Below, piece after piece: positions 25,994-34,450 of a stretch of DNA of 36,154 bases. Origin of the DNA: a bacterium. Lineage in GTDB: Bacteria; T1Sed10-126. Within the stretch, counting starts at the first letter, position 1. The number at the start of each line of letters is the position of its first letter. The position numbers and the translations under genes were made by a program. The notes beneath the pieces were generated by a model, which saw only the letters and a program-made list of their open reading frames with translations, did no database searches and was not told where the DNA came from. Where the stretch lies: assembly GCA_003554945.1 (NCBI GenBank), contig PWHN01000034.1:1-36154 (forward strand). Direction: 5' to 3'.

Positions 25994-27327
25994 TGTTTGG
26001 TCTTCCACCTTTCGATAAGCTTACTTAATCCTACGGCATTTGAGCCCTTAATCAAAACAGAGCGATAAGAGGTCGGGACCAGCCCGTTGAGCTCCTCGAC
26101 CGTTTCATGCAAGCTAAGGTTAGGGTCCCCTCCCATTCCTTTAGCCAGCTGTTTTCCATATTCACCGACAAACTTAACCTCAAGATCTTCAACTTCACTC
26201 AATTTCTCCCCGATCTCGCGATGTGCTTCGGGCGCCTGGTCACCCAGCTCCTTCATTGTCCCCAGAACTGCAAGACGGGGCGGAGAAAGCTCTTCTAACC
26301 GCTCAATGGCCGAAAGCATTGAATCAGGGTTGGCGTTGTAACTGCCGTCAATAACGGTGGTCTCCCCTATCATAATCTCCTGACCACGCCCGGCCAGCGG
26401 TTCAAATCGGGCCAATCCCTCCCTTATCGCCGTTTCCTCAAGTCCCAGCTCAAATGCCGCCAGAATCACAAGAATTGCGTCTTTTAAAATTTCATCCCGG
26501 GTGAAAGTAACTTCGAATTTGTTTTCGCCCACTCTGATTTTGCCGACCCCGGGACCTATACTCCAATCAACCTCCACATCACCACCGGCGCTGCGGGACG
26601 GAACCCGCGCCGGTGCCGTGGAAGACTGGAGCAAAATATCTTTGTAACGCACCCAGCCTGGAACGATCCCCAACCCGTCCGGGGGAAGACCGGCCAGTAG
26701 CTCGGCTTTTTCACGAGCAACACTTTCAACTGTCTCCAGACCGGCAAGATGAGCGCGGCCAATATGTGCTATCAGACCCATGTCAGGGGCAAGTATTTCC
26801 GTCAACCGCTTGATTTCTCCAGGCTGATTCATGGCTACCTCGGCGACTAAAATATCAGCGCCACCGTAGTTTAAAATAGTCAGCGGCAAACCAAGCTGGT
26901 TGTTGTAGTTGCCGGGGGACCTGTGAACCTGATATTTTTCCGAGAGAACTGCAGTTAGCATTTCTTTGACCGTCGTTTTGCCACAGCTACCGGTAATACC
27001 GATTACATAATCATCAAGTGTGCGTCGGTAAAACTTCGCCAGACGTCCTAATGATTCTTCAGAATCTTCAACCAGCAGTTGTGGAATATCAACATCCTGT
27101 TCACGTTCTACAATCGCAGCCACAGCACCGTTATCATGCGCAGCTTGTAAGAAACGATGACCGTGAGTGTTTTCACCCTGCAAAGCCACAAAGAGGTCTC
27201 CCGGTTCACAATTACGGCTGTCTATCCTGACTTTATTAATTACACGTGGAGGTTTTTTCGTCCAGCGCTCAACTTTAAACTTTTGACTCAGCTCAGCTAA
27301 CGGGATAGCAGATTTACTTCGTTTCAA
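25990..27327 (-). CDS. murF: UDP-MurNAc-tripeptide--D-Ala-D-Ala ligase MurF
   Basis: MurF completes the pentapeptide with D-Ala-D-Ala. Typical segments are RIDSRNCEPGDLFVALQGEN (N-terminal uridine site), GITGSCGKTTVKEML near residue 110 and DGSYNANPDSM near 330. The length is 445 aa. The start is TTG 27327, overlapping the murE stop as TTGA, the same arrangement as at 2290. No better start with a ribosome site is visible. Confidence 0.95.
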   Translation of the reverse strand: MKRSKSAIPLAELSQKFKVERWTKKPPRVINKVRIDSRNCEPGDLFVALQGENTHGHRFLQAAHDNGAVAAIVEREQDVDIPQLLVEDSEESLGRLAKFYRRTLDDYVIGITGSCGKTTVKEMLTAVLSEKYQVHRSPGNYNNQLGLPLTILNYGGADILVAEVAMNQPGEIKRLTEILAPDMGLIAHIGRAHLAGLETVESVAREKAELLAGLPPDGLGIVPGWVRYKDILLQSSTAPARVPSRSAGGDVEVDWSIGPGVGKIRVGENKFEVTFTRDEILKDAILVILAAFELGLEETAIREGLARFEPLAGRGQEIMIGETTVIDGSYNANPDSMLSAIERLEELSPPRLAVLGTMKELGDQAPEAHREIGEKLSEVEDLEVKFVGEYGKQLAKGMGGDPNLSLHETVEELNGLVPTSYRSVLIKGSNAVGLSKLIERWKTKQ

Positions 27328-28766
27328 ACCGTTTCCAGAACCTCCCTTGCCACCCGGGCGTCGTCAAATGGAATAACTCGAGTTCCAATAATTTGCTCAG
27401 TTTCATGACCTTTGCCCAGAATAAGAACCAGGTCCTCGGGAGCCGCCCGCTCGACGGCATCCCGAATTGCCTGGCCACGGTCCACCCGGACGTGAAACCG
27501 ATCCGCTTCCATTCCAACCACAACATCATCAATAATTTTTTTGGGGTCCTCAGAGCGAGGATTATCTGAAGTTACCACAGCGTAATCAGCAAGTCGATTG
27601 ACCGCCTCGCCCATTGCCGGACGTTTGCCCCGGTCACGATCTCCGCCGGCACCAAACACACAGATTATCCGCCCCCGGGTGAGCGGTTTCATGCTTCTAA
27701 TAACATTTTCCACGGCATCCGGTGTGTGTGCGTAGTCAACAACGATATTCGGTTGCGACGCAATTTTTTCACAACGCCCGGGAACATTATCAGCACCGGC
27801 CAACCCCTTTTGGATAGAGTTAATCCGAACCCCCAGTTCAGCGGTCAGTGCGGCCGCCAGGGCCATATTTTTGTAATTATGAAGACCGGTAAGCGAGGAC
27901 TCAAAGACTACTGGTTCTTCGGCGATCGGCATCTGCATTTTTAAGCGTGTTCGAGTGAGGTTGGAATCAGACTCAACCACTCTATAATCATTATCCCCGG
28001 GACCGACAGTAACCGCGTCTATTTCTTTAGCCAGGCGACAGGCGTATTCGTCACCGACATAGACAACGGAAGAGGAACTCTGCTGAAATAATTTTTTCTT
28101 GGACTGGTAATATTCTTCCATTTCACCGTGATAGTCCAGATGGTCCTGGCTGAGGTTTGTAAAGCCTGCTGCAGTAAATGAAAGCCCCTTCACACGACCC
28201 TGATCCAGACCGTGCGAAGAGACCTCCATCACCGCTGCAGTTGCTCCGGCATCAGCCCACGCGCGCAAACACTTGTATGTTCCGACGAGCGAAGGAGTCG
28301 TACAATCCACTGCAAACTCGCTCCCGTTGAATCGACGTTCAATTGTCCCAATCAGGCCGACAGATTCCCCTTCTGCTTCCAAAATTGATTCAACAAGATG
28401 AGTTGTAGTGGTTTTGCCGTTAGTACCGGTTATTCCAATCAGAGTTAGTTCCCGGTCCGGCCGCCCGTAAAAACGGCGCAGTAAATCGGGTAATATCTCT
28501 TGAGGATGGTCAACTGTAAGAATTGGGATGGATATTTCATCAGGTAGGTGGTTCTGCTTGTCTTTAGCAACAACAAGGGCTGCTGCTTCACTCGCCACCG
28601 CTTCATCAAGATAGAGGTGGCCGTCAGTTTCATGACCCCGGCAGGCTACAAAAATCTCCCCGGGTTCCAGATGACGGGTGTCATCATTTATGCCGGTAAT
28701 TTTACAGCCGGCAATATCATTTTTTATTTCCGTTTCAATCCCATTCACAAGTTCCTGCAACAGCAC
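27324..28766 (-). CDS. murE: UDP-MurNAc-L-Ala-D-Glu--meso-diaminopimelate ligase MurE
   Basis: MurE adds the third residue of the stem peptide. TGINDDTRHLEPGEIFVAC opens the protein, GITGTNGKTTTTHLV near residue 114 is the ATP loop, and the DNPRSEDP motif near 405 is the form associated with meso-diaminopimelate rather than lysine. The length of 480 aa is normal. The start is GTG 28766 after GGGAG. It lies 28 nt after ftsL, leaving no room for the class B PBP gene usually found there. Confidence 0.96.
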   Translation of the reverse strand: MLLQELVNGIETEIKNDIAGCKITGINDDTRHLEPGEIFVACRGHETDGHLYLDEAVASEAAALVVAKDKQNHLPDEISIPILTVDHPQEILPDLLRRFYGRPDRELTLIGITGTNGKTTTTHLVESILEAEGESVGLIGTIERRFNGSEFAVDCTTPSLVGTYKCLRAWADAGATAAVMEVSSHGLDQGRVKGLSFTAAGFTNLSQDHLDYHGEMEEYYQSKKKLFQQSSSSVVYVGDEYACRLAKEIDAVTVGPGDNDYRVVESDSNLTRTRLKMQMPIAEEPVVFESSLTGLHNYKNMALAAALTAELGVRINSIQKGLAGADNVPGRCEKIASQPNIVVDYAHTPDAVENVIRSMKPLTRGRIICVFGAGGDRDRGKRPAMGEAVNRLADYAVVTSDNPRSEDPKKIIDDVVVGMEADRFHVRVDRGQAIRDAVERAAPEDLVLILGKGHETEQIIGTRVIPFDDARVAREVLETV

Positions 28767-28794
28767 TATTAACTGTCTCCCTTAACTGAAAGAT

Positions 28795-29229
28795 CTATTC
28801 TATCCCTTCTTCACCTCCCCCCTCCAGCGGCAGTTGCGCCCAACGGCGCCGATCCAACTCAAGAAGCGGCACCGTGTCAACCATCTCCATACCCAGTTCC
28901 GAGACAGCAATCCACTGAATTCTATCCAAACGCTGCAACTGTGAGACCTCGATACGCTCCGAGTGAACTTGCATGCGCAGCTCGAGATTACGCTCACGCA
29001 GCAGATCAACCCGATACTCCAGGCGAGCTTCCTCAACCTGCCGGGCGATAATCTGAGTACACAAGGTCACAGCCAGTAAAAAGACTAAAAGTGAAAGAAG
29101 GAAAGTGCGAGACGAGATTGAATCACGACGCGTCCGAACTATATTTTGGAGCCAGCTCAACAGCCCGTTGAAAGATGATATGGCTCGGTCGGAGCGGTTG
29201 CGGTAGTATTTATTATTCTGGCGAACCAT
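28795..29229 (-). CDS. ftsL: FtsL-like cell division protein
   Basis: A small bitopic protein of 144 aa: a basic cytoplasmic part, one membrane segment (TFLLSLLVFLLAVTLCTQII, near residues 41-60), then a heptad-like helix (ARQVEEARLEYRVDLLRERN) and a short tail. It would pair with FtsQ (and FtsB/DivIC elsewhere) at the septum. FtsL proteins share little sequence, so the call depends on topology and on position after rsmH. ATG 29229 follows GGAG; a longer open frame upstream lacks a ribosome site. Confidence 0.8.
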   Translation of the reverse strand: MVRQNNKYYRNRSDRAISSFNGLLSWLQNIVRTRRDSISSRTFLLSLLVFLLAVTLCTQIIARQVEEARLEYRVDLLRERNLELRMQVHSERIEVSQLQRLDRIQWIAVSELGMEMVDTVPLLELDRRRWAQLPLEGGGEEGIE

Positions 29230-29300
29230 TATGGCTCCATCCCCTGGTCTGAAAATTAGTACGTCAAAAAGCATGTGCAGTGCTGTATTTACAGTCGTCA

Positions 29301-29330
29301 ATATTAGTCTATTTCTAAAGCGCCAATCAA
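29301..29330 (-). promoter_or_regulatory. Possible internal promoter before ftsL
   Basis: On the minus strand TTGATT (29325-29330) and TAATAT (29301-29306) are 18 nt apart, about 70 nt upstream of the ftsL start, in the 205-nt gap after rsmH. The match to the vegetative consensus is moderate. Confidence 0.3.
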
Positions 29331-29434
29331 CTCTCCTTCTGCCCCAAATAAAGAACAAACGGAGCGATTGACCACCCTATTACTATATTTGTGATTTTAT
29401 TTTCGGTCGAATAGTGTATTTAAGTTGTATAAAA

Positions 29435-30361
29435 TTAGCTCATTCTAACTGCTCTCAGCTTGGCCGATCTCGATCTCGGATTAACACTTACCTCCTCCTT
29501 TCCGGGTGTAACTGGTGATTGAGTTACCACGTCAGCAACTTTTTCAGCATCACAGGCGCAGGCCGGCAATTCTGGCGGACAGATACAATCCTCTTCCAGA
29601 CTTCTGAAATAATGTTTTACTATTCTGTCCTCGAGAGAGTGAAAGCTTATTACAGCCAGCCGGCCTCCTGATACCAGCAGCCTGGTCGCCATCTCCAATG
29701 ACTCGCGTAGCTGTTCCAGCTCACGATTAACTTCAATCCTGAGAGCCTGCAGCGCCCGCGCCATCTCTCGATTAATCATGTGCGGCGGGACAACCGCTTC
29801 AACTGCTTTTTTTAAATCTTCCACAGTATCGAGCGGCCGCCGCTCACAGATGGATCTCACGATGGGTTTTAAAAAACGCAGCTCACCAAACCGTCCAAAA
29901 ATACTCAATAGCCTGTCCGGCGCCGCGGCGTTTAGCAACGCACTCGCGGGCTGCCCCTCTTTACTACAAAACCGCAGATCAAGGGGGTCGGTGAGATACC
30001 GGTAAGAAAATCCTCTTCCCGCCCGGTCAAGATGATACGAGCATATCCCCAGGTCGAAATATATCGCATCTACAGAATTTTCTTTGCAAATACGACCCAT
30101 TTCGCAGTAGCTGCTGTTATACAGCCCGACTCTTTCATCAGCTCGAAAAAACTCGGGAATTCGACTGAAAACTTCCGGATCACGCTCAAAACCTATCAAT
30201 TTGGCTTCAGTTCCCAGCCGCTCAAGAACTTCCGCAGCATGACCACCAAATCCAAACGTGGCATCAATCACCATATCTGATTGTGAAAGATCAATTAATT
30301 CAACTAACTCCCGCTTCAACACCGGTTGATGTCCCGGTTTCCTATCAGACACAAAACTCAC
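29435..30361 (-). CDS. rsmH: 16S rRNA (cytosine-1402-N4)-methyltransferase RsmH (MraW)
   Basis: RsmH methylates C1402 of 16S rRNA using S-adenosylmethionine. GHQPVLKRELVELI at the N terminus, DATFGFGGHAAEVL near residue 34 (methyl-donor binding), FDLGICSYHLD near 101, ALRIEVNREL near 217 and VISFHSLEDRIVKHYF near 240 are family signatures. The length is 308 aa. The start is GTG 30361 after AGGTAAAG. It is the second gene of the cluster, 77 nt after mraZ. Confidence 0.96.
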   Translation of the reverse strand: MSFVSDRKPGHQPVLKRELVELIDLSQSDMVIDATFGFGGHAAEVLERLGTEAKLIGFERDPEVFSRIPEFFRADERVGLYNSSYCEMGRICKENSVDAIYFDLGICSYHLDRAGRGFSYRYLTDPLDLRFCSKEGQPASALLNAAAPDRLLSIFGRFGELRFLKPIVRSICERRPLDTVEDLKKAVEAVVPPHMINREMARALQALRIEVNRELEQLRESLEMATRLLVSGGRLAVISFHSLEDRIVKHYFRSLEEDCICPPELPACACDAEKVADVVTQSPVTPGKEEVSVNPRSRSAKLRAVRMS

Positions 30362-30370
30362 TCTTTACCT

Positions 30371-30401
30371 GGAACTTTTTGTTGAACCAGTGAAAAGTTC
30401 C
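30371..30401 (-). other. Hairpin in the mraZ-rsmH gap
   Basis: GGAACTTTT (30371-30379) and AAAAGTTCC (30393-30401) form a 9-bp stem with a 13-nt loop. On the transcript it sits immediately upstream of the AGGTAAAG ribosome site of rsmH. It may affect transcript stability or rsmH translation; no T run makes it a terminator. Confidence 0.45.
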
Positions 30402-30438
30402 GTCTTATATTTTTTCAACCAGATGCAAATCGGGAGGT

Positions 30439-30882
30439 TCAGGCGGAACCTGTAAATACCTCTTCGGCCGCCTGCTCGGGGTCAACTTCCGCCTGATACT
30501 CCTCCCACCTCGATGGCGGCCAGAGCTCAACGGTGTTAAAATTCCCAACCACAGTGACTTCTTCTTCAATACCGGCCCATTCCAGCAGCCGATCGGGAAC
30601 GACAATGCGCCCCTGGCTATCCGGGCTTACACGCTGGGCTCGGGCCGAGAAAAATCGACGAATCTGCCGGGCCCGCTGACTTGGCCCCTCCGAACCCGCG
30701 TTCCCCAGTAGCTCCATCCAGACCTCGTTCGGATAAATAGACAGACAGTTGTCAAACCCGACCGAGAGGATTAACTCCTCCTCGTCAGCCAGGGCCTTCC
30801 GAATCGAAGCGGGCAGCGTTATTCTATTTTTTGGATCGACACTATGTCGATACTCGCCATACAACCCATATTGTTGCTTCAT
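30439..30882 (-). CDS. mraZ: Transcriptional regulator MraZ
   Basis: The 147-aa protein holds two SpoVT-AbrB-type DNA-binding halves: YRHSVDPKNRITLPASIRKA (about 10-29) and RVSPDSQGRIVVPDRLLEWA (about 89-108). MraZ assembles into a ring and represses the dcw operon in the bacteria where it was studied. AGAGGT precedes ATG 30882. A promoter and three GTGGN boxes lie directly upstream, fitting self-regulation of the cluster. Confidence 0.96.
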   Translation of the reverse strand: MKQQYGLYGEYRHSVDPKNRITLPASIRKALADEEELILSVGFDNCLSIYPNEVWMELLGNAGSEGPSQRARQIRRFFSARAQRVSPDSQGRIVVPDRLLEWAGIEEEVTVVGNFNTVELWPPSRWEEYQAEVDPEQAAEEVFTGSA

Positions 30883-30906
30883 TTTTTACCTCTGTCAAGA
30901 GTTTAA

Positions 30907-30931
30907 TCCACTTTGCACCACATTTACCCAC
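30907..30931 (-). promoter_or_regulatory. MraZ operator: three GTGG boxes at 10-nt spacing
   Basis: On the minus strand GTGGG (30927-30931), GTGGT (30917-30921) and GTGGA (30907-30911) repeat with exactly five bases between them. MraZ is known to bind several TGGGN-type direct repeats with 5-nt spacers in the mraZ promoter region. The boxes lie between the -10 hexamer and the mraZ start. Confidence 0.8.
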
Positions 30932-30942
30932 TTCCTGCCATA

Positions 30943-30972
30943 GTTATACCACCTACACCCCACCGCTGTCAA
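30943..30972 (-). promoter_or_regulatory. Vegetative-type promoter of the dcw operon
   Basis: TTGACA (30967-30972) and TATAAC (30943-30948) on the minus strand, 18 nt apart, are close to the sigma-70/sigma-A consensus. The start point would fall near 30936, just before the MraZ boxes. Confidence 0.75.
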
Positions 30973-31071
30973 GTTTTTCTTCTGATTTTCTGGCTATTTT
31001 TGATTATTGATAAAAAGATAGGGAGGAAAGGCATAAAAATAATTCGGCTATTTTAAAGCGTAGTGCGGCTT

Positions 31072-32868
31072 TCAGTCGTGAGAAGGGGAAAAAATAACAG
31101 CAAACTCAGTGGACGGCTGTTTTTTAAAGACAAGCTCACCTACAAGCTGTTCTTCGGCCAGAAGACGAACAAGTTGCAACCCCAGTGAATCAGACTCTTC
31201 TACAGAAAAATAATCCACAAAACCACGCCCATTGTCTCGAACGTAAAGCGTCAGATTATCGTCTTTTTCTACCAGACCGGTCTCAAGCCGAAGCTCGTCC
31301 TCTGAATTAACAGCCGCGTGTTGAAACGAGTTAGCAACCAGCTCATTCAGAATAAGTCCGCAGTAAATAGCCTGGTTGGAATGCAACTTAACATTGGCGC
31401 AGAAGTTCATCTGAATGTTGTAGTTACTGTCGTCAGCAAAAACTTCAGCAGTGCTTTCAACCAACCGAGTAAAATAACTTTCCGGATCAATCTGATCGGG
31501 ATTGGAGGTTCTATATGTCTCGCGATGAACTTCCGCCATGGCAAATATACGCTGACTACTTTCTTCAAGTGCTTCAATCGCAGCAGCCGAAACTTCGCGA
31601 TCCTGCAGCCTGTATTTTTGCATCTGAAGCAGACTGGAAACCACCTGAAGATTATTTTTCACCCGGTGATGAACCTCCTGGAGGAGGGCTTCTTTTTCCG
31701 CCAGGGTGCGGCGGAGTTCAGCATCTTTTTGGCGGCGCTCAGTTATGTCAACAATATAACAAATGTGGTGAGAAAGCGTACCATTCTCCCAGACAAACCT
31801 GGTGTTATCCTGAACCCAGCGCACTTCCCCCTCTTTTGTTAACATCCGATATGGTTCCATAGTAATCGAGTTTTGTCCCCCCTGACGAGCACGACTGGAT
31901 TCCTCATAGACACGCTTAACATCCTCTGGATGTATAAGCTCGTCACCCGTAAACCCTTTCGCCAGCACTTCTTCTGAACTGTAGCCAAGTACTTCTTCCA
32001 CATTTTCAGATACGTATTCTATTTTACTCGTCTCGTCGCCGCTGAGTTTAAAAACTACTACCGGCCCTCTGGCGAAAACGTCTCTTTCCTCGACAAGCGC
32101 CTTCTGGGCTCGACGACGCCCGTCAACGTCACGGACAACCCCCACAAGTCTCTGGCCTCCCCTCTCCGCGTCAGCAAGCCGACCGTGATCATACAACCAC
32201 TTCCAGTTCCCGTCTCGAGTCTTAAATCGATATTCAGTTTTAAAATACTCAGCCTCACCGTTTAAATGCGCTGTCAGAGCTTGATCCACGATCTCTCTGT
32301 CGGCCGGATGAATCCTCGACCGCCACCAGGCTTCGCTTGCTTCCACTTCCTCCGGCCTATAGCCTAAAACCTGGGGAATCCCTTTGTTGTAATCAATTGT
32401 TCCTTTTTTTAACTTCCAGTCCCAGACCCCAAGCTGACCGCCGTCCATGGCTAACGTTAAACGTTCGCGTGTTTCCTTTAATTCAGTTTCGGCACGGAGA
32501 CGCTCTGTTATGTCACGAACAACCTCAACTACTCCAACAACATCTCCCTCTTTTTTAATCGGATAAGTGTAAACTTCAAGATATTTTTTTTCTTCATCAG
32601 GAAGACCTTCGACTACTTTTTTTTCAATTTCGCCGGTTTTAAAAGAGCGTAAGGTTGGACACTTCTCGCAGGGCTCACTGCAATTGTGATAGGCCTGGTA
32701 ACATTTTTTACCGACCAGCGGACTATTTTGAGAATACCACTGGTTCATTTTTGGGTTGACATAACAGATATCAAGATCCCTGTTGAGCACACTGATTCCT
32801 TCCTGGAGGCTTTGAATAGTTGTCTCCATTATCGAATCAACAGGAATTTCAGTTAGCGGTGAATCCAT
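31072..32868 (-). CDS. Multi-PAS sensor histidine kinase (HisKA_2 type)
   Basis: This 598-aa protein has three PAS domains (about 10-125, 130-255, 260-385), each with PAS/PAC-like ends such as VVRDITERLRAE and YIVDITERRQKD. They are followed by a HisKA_2-type box EVHHRVKNNLQVVSSLLQMQ (phospho-acceptor His near 400) and an ATPase domain with LNELVANSFQHA (near 505) and DNGRGF. No membrane segment is seen, so it is probably a cytosolic sensor. The first PAS has a Cys cluster (KCYQAYHNC, EPCEKCP) common in PAS proteins that may sense redox or metals. ATG 32868 follows GAGAGGC; a longer frame would overlap the RNase P RNA. No response regulator is nearby. Confidence 0.88.
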   Translation of the reverse strand: MDSPLTEIPVDSIMETTIQSLQEGISVLNRDLDICYVNPKMNQWYSQNSPLVGKKCYQAYHNCSEPCEKCPTLRSFKTGEIEKKVVEGLPDEEKKYLEVYTYPIKKEGDVVGVVEVVRDITERLRAETELKETRERLTLAMDGGQLGVWDWKLKKGTIDYNKGIPQVLGYRPEEVEASEAWWRSRIHPADREIVDQALTAHLNGEAEYFKTEYRFKTRDGNWKWLYDHGRLADAERGGQRLVGVVRDVDGRRRAQKALVEERDVFARGPVVVFKLSGDETSKIEYVSENVEEVLGYSSEEVLAKGFTGDELIHPEDVKRVYEESSRARQGGQNSITMEPYRMLTKEGEVRWVQDNTRFVWENGTLSHHICYIVDITERRQKDAELRRTLAEKEALLQEVHHRVKNNLQVVSSLLQMQKYRLQDREVSAAAIEALEESSQRIFAMAEVHRETYRTSNPDQIDPESYFTRLVESTAEVFADDSNYNIQMNFCANVKLHSNQAIYCGLILNELVANSFQHAAVNSEDELRLETGLVEKDDNLTLYVRDNGRGFVDYFSVEESDSLGLQLVRLLAEEQLVGELVFKKQPSTEFAVIFSPSHD

Positions 32869-32894
32869 ATCAAGCCTCTCCCTTGAAGTATAAC

Positions 32895-33343
32895 GCCGGC
32901 GCCGGTGGTAAGCCGGATTCTGTTCTAAGGCGACCATTTATCTGGGCTGTTTCTTGCGAGACAGCTCAAGCGGCCCACCAAAGTTTGGCCTTGCTCCCGG
33001 GTGGGGTTTACCAGCACGCCAGCCTTGCGGCCGGCGGCCGGGCGGTAGCAGCAGACAGCCTGTGCCGGAGGCCCGGCACAGCCGCTGCCACATCCACCCG
33101 CTTTTCACCTTTTCCGAGCACTCAATCGAGTCTGCAAACGCCGAAGCCGTTAGCATTACTCCCTTGCCACCTCGATTGAGTGCTCGGTAGTATAGTCTCT
33201 GCGGCACTGGCCGGCCCCTCCTGTTTTATTCAAACAGACGGGGCTCCCGGATTTCCCGGGACACCCAATAGAGAGTCCGGACTTTCCTCCCAATCTGTTT
33301 TTTCAATTGTACAGATCAGGCGGTCGCTCACACCAGCGCCGGC
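32895..33343 (-). ncRNA. rnpB: RNase P RNA (catalytic RNA of tRNA 5' processing)
   Basis: The minus strand carries the bacterial RNase P hallmarks: GAGGAAAGTCCGGACTC near the 5' side, AAACCCCACCCGGGAGCAAGG in the central region, GGGCCGCTTGAGC, AGATAAATGG and ACAGAATCCGGCTTA near the 3' end. The ends pair as helix P1 (GCCGGCGC...GGCGCCGGC). The length is about 449 nt. A 17-bp perfect stem (33114-33130 with 33171-33187) extends one arm in the P10-P12 region far beyond the usual size. The gene lies 24 nt after mnmA and 26 nt before the kinase start, with no terminator visible. Confidence 0.93.
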
Positions 33344-33367
33344 ACTAAGTATTTTACCATTTTATTC

Positions 33368-34450
33368 TTACTCAGTAATTATTCCGCCGCCCAGCACCCG
33401 GTCTCCCGAATAAAAAACCGCTGCCTGGCCGGGCGTAACTGCTCTTTGTGGCTGCTCAAAATCAACCTCAACGCAGTCCTCTCCCACCTCTTTTAGTCGC
33501 GCACGTGCTGGACTATGGCGATAGCGAATCTGCACCTCCACCGACTGATTTTCCAATTCAGACGGCGGCAAGATCCAATTTAATTGTTCTACCTGCATAC
33601 GCTCGTCAAAGAGTTCTTCGCGCTTTCCCACCACCAGCTTGTTCTCAGCGGCGTCAATATCAATTACATAAATCGGGTGACCTACCGAGACCCCAAGCCC
33701 ACGCCGTTGGCCAAAAGTATATTTTTCAATACCCTCGTGTTCACCTATTTTTTTACCGCTGGTGTCCACAATCGGACCGGGACGGCCCGCACCTTCAAGC
33801 AAATCGGTATAATCCCCCGCGTAGAAGTCCTGACTCTCTGCCTTCTCTTCTACCTTGAGCCCCAGCTCCGAGGCCCGATCGCGAACTTCTTTTTTCGTAA
33901 GCTCGCCCAGCGGAAAAAGTGTCCGGGCCAGTTGTTGCTGGGACAACGAATAAAGAAAATAACTCTGGTCCTTAGCACTATCGACTCCTCTAAGAAGCAG
34001 ATGCCGGCCGTTCTCCTCACGACAGCGCACGTAATGTCCGGTGGCGTAATAGTCCCAATCCAATCCCGCCACCTCAAGCGCTTCCAGTAAGGCCCCAAAC
34101 TTAAGCCGCCGATTACAACGCAGACAGGGATTTGGAGTCCTGCCCTGGTTGTATTCAGCGCGAAAATAATCCAATACAATCTCTTCGTATTCCTCTCTGA
34201 GATCAACGACGTGAAAAGGTATATCCAGTTGGTCAGCAACAATTCTGGCATCTTCGATGTCAGCAGCTTCGCCGGGCCCAAAACAGGCGTGCGCGTCTCC
34301 ACCTCCGTCTTCCGGCGCATATTCATCGTTCCAGACCTGCATGGTTACACCAATTACATCGTATCCCTGCTCAACCAGCAGCGCCGCTGCAACGGAAGAA
34401 TCCACACCGCCACTCATTCCCACAGCAACTTTTTTGTCAGCCAACTTCAA
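33368..34450 (-). CDS. mnmA: tRNA-specific 2-thiouridylase MnmA
   Basis: MnmA places sulfur on U34 of tRNAs for Lys, Glu and Gln. GMSGGVDSSVAA (11-22) is the PP-loop, GRTPNPCLRCNRRLKFG carries C109 and C112, and AKDQSYFLYSLS near 159 is typical. The second canonical catalytic cysteine, usually in an ESQ-x-x-C context, is replaced: here ESQDFYAGDY (205-214) has Tyr at that place. An extra Cys occurs at 56 (ACFGPGEA). The length is 360 aa. The start is TTG 34450, overlapping nadA by 14 nt and preceded by AAAGGATGA. Confidence 0.93.
   Translation of the reverse strand: MKLADKKVAVGMSGGVDSSVAAALLVEQGYDVIGVTMQVWNDEYAPEDGGGDAHACFGPGEAADIEDARIVADQLDIPFHVVDLREEYEEIVLDYFRAEYNQGRTPNPCLRCNRRLKFGALLEALEVAGLDWDYYATGHYVRCREENGRHLLLRGVDSAKDQSYFLYSLSQQQLARTLFPLGELTKKEVRDRASELGLKVEEKAESQDFYAGDYTDLLEGAGRPGPIVDTSGKKIGEHEGIEKYTFGQRRGLGVSVGHPIYVIDIDAAENKLVVGKREELFDERMQVEQLNWILPPSELENQSVEVQIRYRHSPARARLKEVGEDCVEVDFEQPQRAVTPGQAAVFYSGDRVLGGGIITE

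Noticed and set aside
23475-30882. A hidden or frameshifted murG or PBP gene
   Set aside because: Neighbouring genes overlap or are 2-28 nt apart at the expected places; the only gap in this stretch, 29230-29434, is far too small.
32938-33207. Open frames on both strands and an N-terminal extension of the histidine kinase
   Set aside because: This stretch is the RNase P RNA; the kinase has a good ribosome site at the ATG at 32868.
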